From contig NC_079424.1 in assembly GCF_026213295.1 (NCBI RefSeq), forward strand, positions 15,256,866-15,320,865: a DNA stretch of 64,000 nt, given 5' to 3'. Under the pieces are notes generated by a model. That model ran no database searches. It was not told the origin of the DNA and saw nothing but the letters and a program-made list of their open reading frames with translations. The stretch's first letter is position 1; every line of letters begins with the position of its first letter. Shown piece after piece: positions 61,551 through 64,000 of this stretch. Source of the DNA: Gadus chalcogrammus (taxonomy: Eukaryota > Chordata > Actinopteri > Gadiformes > Gadidae). A program made the position numbers and the translations under genes.

Positions 61551-62368
61551 GAACCGTGCATAAAGTTAATTTAGCTCACTTCCAGTTACGTTTTCCAAGT
61601 TCAACAATTCATTGGAATAAGACACTACGAGGAGCTCTCTCTCTAACGCTCTCGAAAATAAGATCATGATATGATACAAACATAGGAACCTATGATAGTA
61701 AGCCTTTATTCAAAACTTCGGCACGGTTTCTTCTCAAAACTAAAAATGCAAATAAACTGATACATATACCAGTTTGTGTGATTATTAATAGTTCTCAAAC
61801 ATAATTTCTGCACAAGTAAAATCCTACATTCAACCTCCATATCATGCAACACAGCAATAGCAACACATATTTGCAGAAGGGTGATAAAAAAATTCGCAAA
61901 TAGTGTAAAACTTTCAATTCACAGTAATAAATCCCATCTATATTTTCATTTAGAATATAAACCATTGGCGGCCTCGTATTGGGAGACAATGTCAAATTAA
62001 AACAATGAGCAGATTCTAAATCTTGATAACAGACTCCATAGGAGTGTGGCCTTTGGTTGCTGGCGAAGCACTGCGCTACGCCTCGTCACATTTATTCAGA
62101 CGTAAAAACACAGTTAATTAACCTGACACAGCAACTTCCACCCTGCGTGTTTAAGCGAATGCAAGGGAAGAACCGAAGAAAAGTCTCAACGCACTAATGA
62201 ACACTTGATTTGAGAGGAAGACGGCATCTCACCACCTCCATCTTCCCGACATAACCCTCTTATCAGATCATCCCTCCACCTCTCCTGCTCTGCCTGATAT
62301 TCCCCTCCCCCCCCCCACCACTCTTTTAAGTTTCCTTCACTTTAACATTTCTGAGCACATTCCCCATC

Positions 62369-62541
<173 letters not shown>

Positions 62542-64000
62542 GCTCATTACAGCGGATTTGCATGTCTGCTCTGGAGAAGAATGAGGAGGAGATGAAACAG
62601 AACTCCCAGTGGCTGCTTCTGCAGAGCTTCACTCGCCTGACAGAGAGACGGAGAGAGAGAGAAACACACACCGAGAGCTCTACTTTAGGATTGCAGACAG
62701 GGCACATGCATGCAATGAGTCTTGCAGAGGGCATTATGCGTGGTTGCGCACACACACACGTAACATATATTAAAAAAAGAAACTAGTTCCGCCATGCATG
62801 TTGCCAAGCTAACCCACTCAGCGGTGCAGCGTGCTCACGCGTTACACCAGACGCCACCTCCCGTGCCATCAGTCTTCATCGACTCCAAAAGAATATCGCA
62901 CAGATCCAGGAGACAGTCATCATTCCTCATTTACACGTCTTGGCCTCATTACCTGTCAGTGCGTTTTTATTACAATGGAGGAGCATGAGAAAGCGTGTGC
63001 TGCTCAAGGGCAAAGAGTGCAGTGCGGTAGCAGGCCTACACGGTGGGTAATTCTGCTTATTGCTCTCCTGGGCCTGGCCTCCCCCTGTAGCTTAGTGCAG
63101 ATGCAGCCGAGGGAAGGGGCGCTGCCCTCATACAACCCACACAGCAGATGGGCCGCTGCCCAGGGAATTCATTCATATTTCTATAAATCACAGCAACTTA
63201 AGCTGCCGCCCCCCCCACACACACACACACACCACACAACCACACACACATAAATGCATACTCTGCCGCATGCAGATCGCAGTTCCTTAGCAGAAAACAA
63301 ACATGACCTTCATGGAAAGGTTAAGGGCTCTGATTGGTTGAGGACTTTTTGCGGAAGAATTTTAATAAGCAGGAGGGAATTAGATCTGCCGACTAACTCT
63401 GTTCCAACTTTCAAACGTGAAAGTAAACGTGCAAACTAAAAGGTGTGTTTTTTTCTTTGTAAAGATAGGAAAAAGAGAAATGCTATAGCTCACTGCACGG
63501 ACTCATCGGTTCATCTTAACCGATGGTCAAGAGTTGTTTTAAATGTCACACAGCGCCACCTTTGCAGGGCAGGGGGCCTAGAAGAAAAAGAAGACCACAA
63601 TCCCAGGCCCATCGCGGCCTACACCGAGTGAGACGCTTTTGTTGGGGATGAGTCATTTGGCGAAAGTGGCGTGTCATGTGGCTCGCAACATGACTCACTG
63701 TGGAGGGGAGGGAGGGGAGGGGGGAGGGAGGGGAGAGTCGACTCGGCCAGACTTCTGATCCACTGCAATCAATCATGAAGGCAGGAGAAATGCGTGAAGC
63801 ATTTAGTGAACCACACCGGTTCATGTTCATGTAATAAATATATACACACTCACACACACAAATATATGGTGTGTTTTGTGTAAAACATGGTTTGACACAA
63901 ACTTTGACACTTGGGTCATGCGCTTTTATCAATGCCTGATGAGGAATTTCTTGACTCAAAAACGAGAACTACTATTAAGAATTATTTTAGGATGCACCAC

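Noticed and set aside
62562..62786. 74-aa plus-strand open frame starting MSALEKNEEEM
   Set aside because: Looks protein-like for 30 residues, then runs into GAGA and CA simple repeat; no known family.

Overview
The window is a piece of vertebrate nuclear genome, almost certainly from a ray-finned (teleost) fish. It carries one recognisable protein-coding gene, foxj3, which encodes a forkhead-box J3 transcription factor. The gene lies on the minus strand and is complete for coding sequence from the ATG at 49332 to the stop at 2527. Eleven coding exons (49012-49332, 24510-24584, 19176-19259, 17184-17285, 12218-12346, 8698-8914, 5858-6358, 4644-4733, 3615-3806, 3044-3142, 2527-2639) join with intact reading frame at GT-AG borders. 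Their lengths sum to 1923 nt, or 640 codons plus stop. No second gene could be supported on either strand; the other long open frames are mostly translated dinucleotide repeats.

Layout, low to high coordinate, so 3' to 5' for the gene. 1-2526 holds the 3' UTR and downstream flank, with a single AATAAA-type signal at 2183-2188. 2527-24584 holds coding exons 11 to 2, separated by introns of 0.4-5.3 kb. 24585-49011 is one 24.4-kb intron that splits the forkhead domain. It holds three diverged copies of an unrecognised repeat (30.1-35.7 kb), two nested hAT-type non-autonomous transposons (32746-34403), a third hAT-type element (39772-40136), a 0.8-kb minisatellite (42246-43040) and a GC-rich patch near 42.1 kb. 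49012-49547 holds the first coding exon and the probable end of the 5' UTR. 49548-64000 is upstream sequence, probably a 5' UTR intron, with a dispersed teleost repeat at 61.1-61.5 kb.

The most striking bulk property is simple-repeat load. At least thirteen AC/GT tracts run from about 60 to 180 bp, there are six G or C homopolymers of 23-30 bp, and there are several long GA-rich blocks. Repeat density this high is a published feature of cod-like fishes (Gadiformes), so that lineage is my leading inference, but no gene sequence here proves it.

Nothing here amounts to a new multi-gene system. The observations most worth following are the nested hAT insertions with readable target-site duplications, the triplicated unclassified repeat, the glutamine and histidine repeat expansions inside FoxJ3, and the repeat-built splice acceptor of the last exon.
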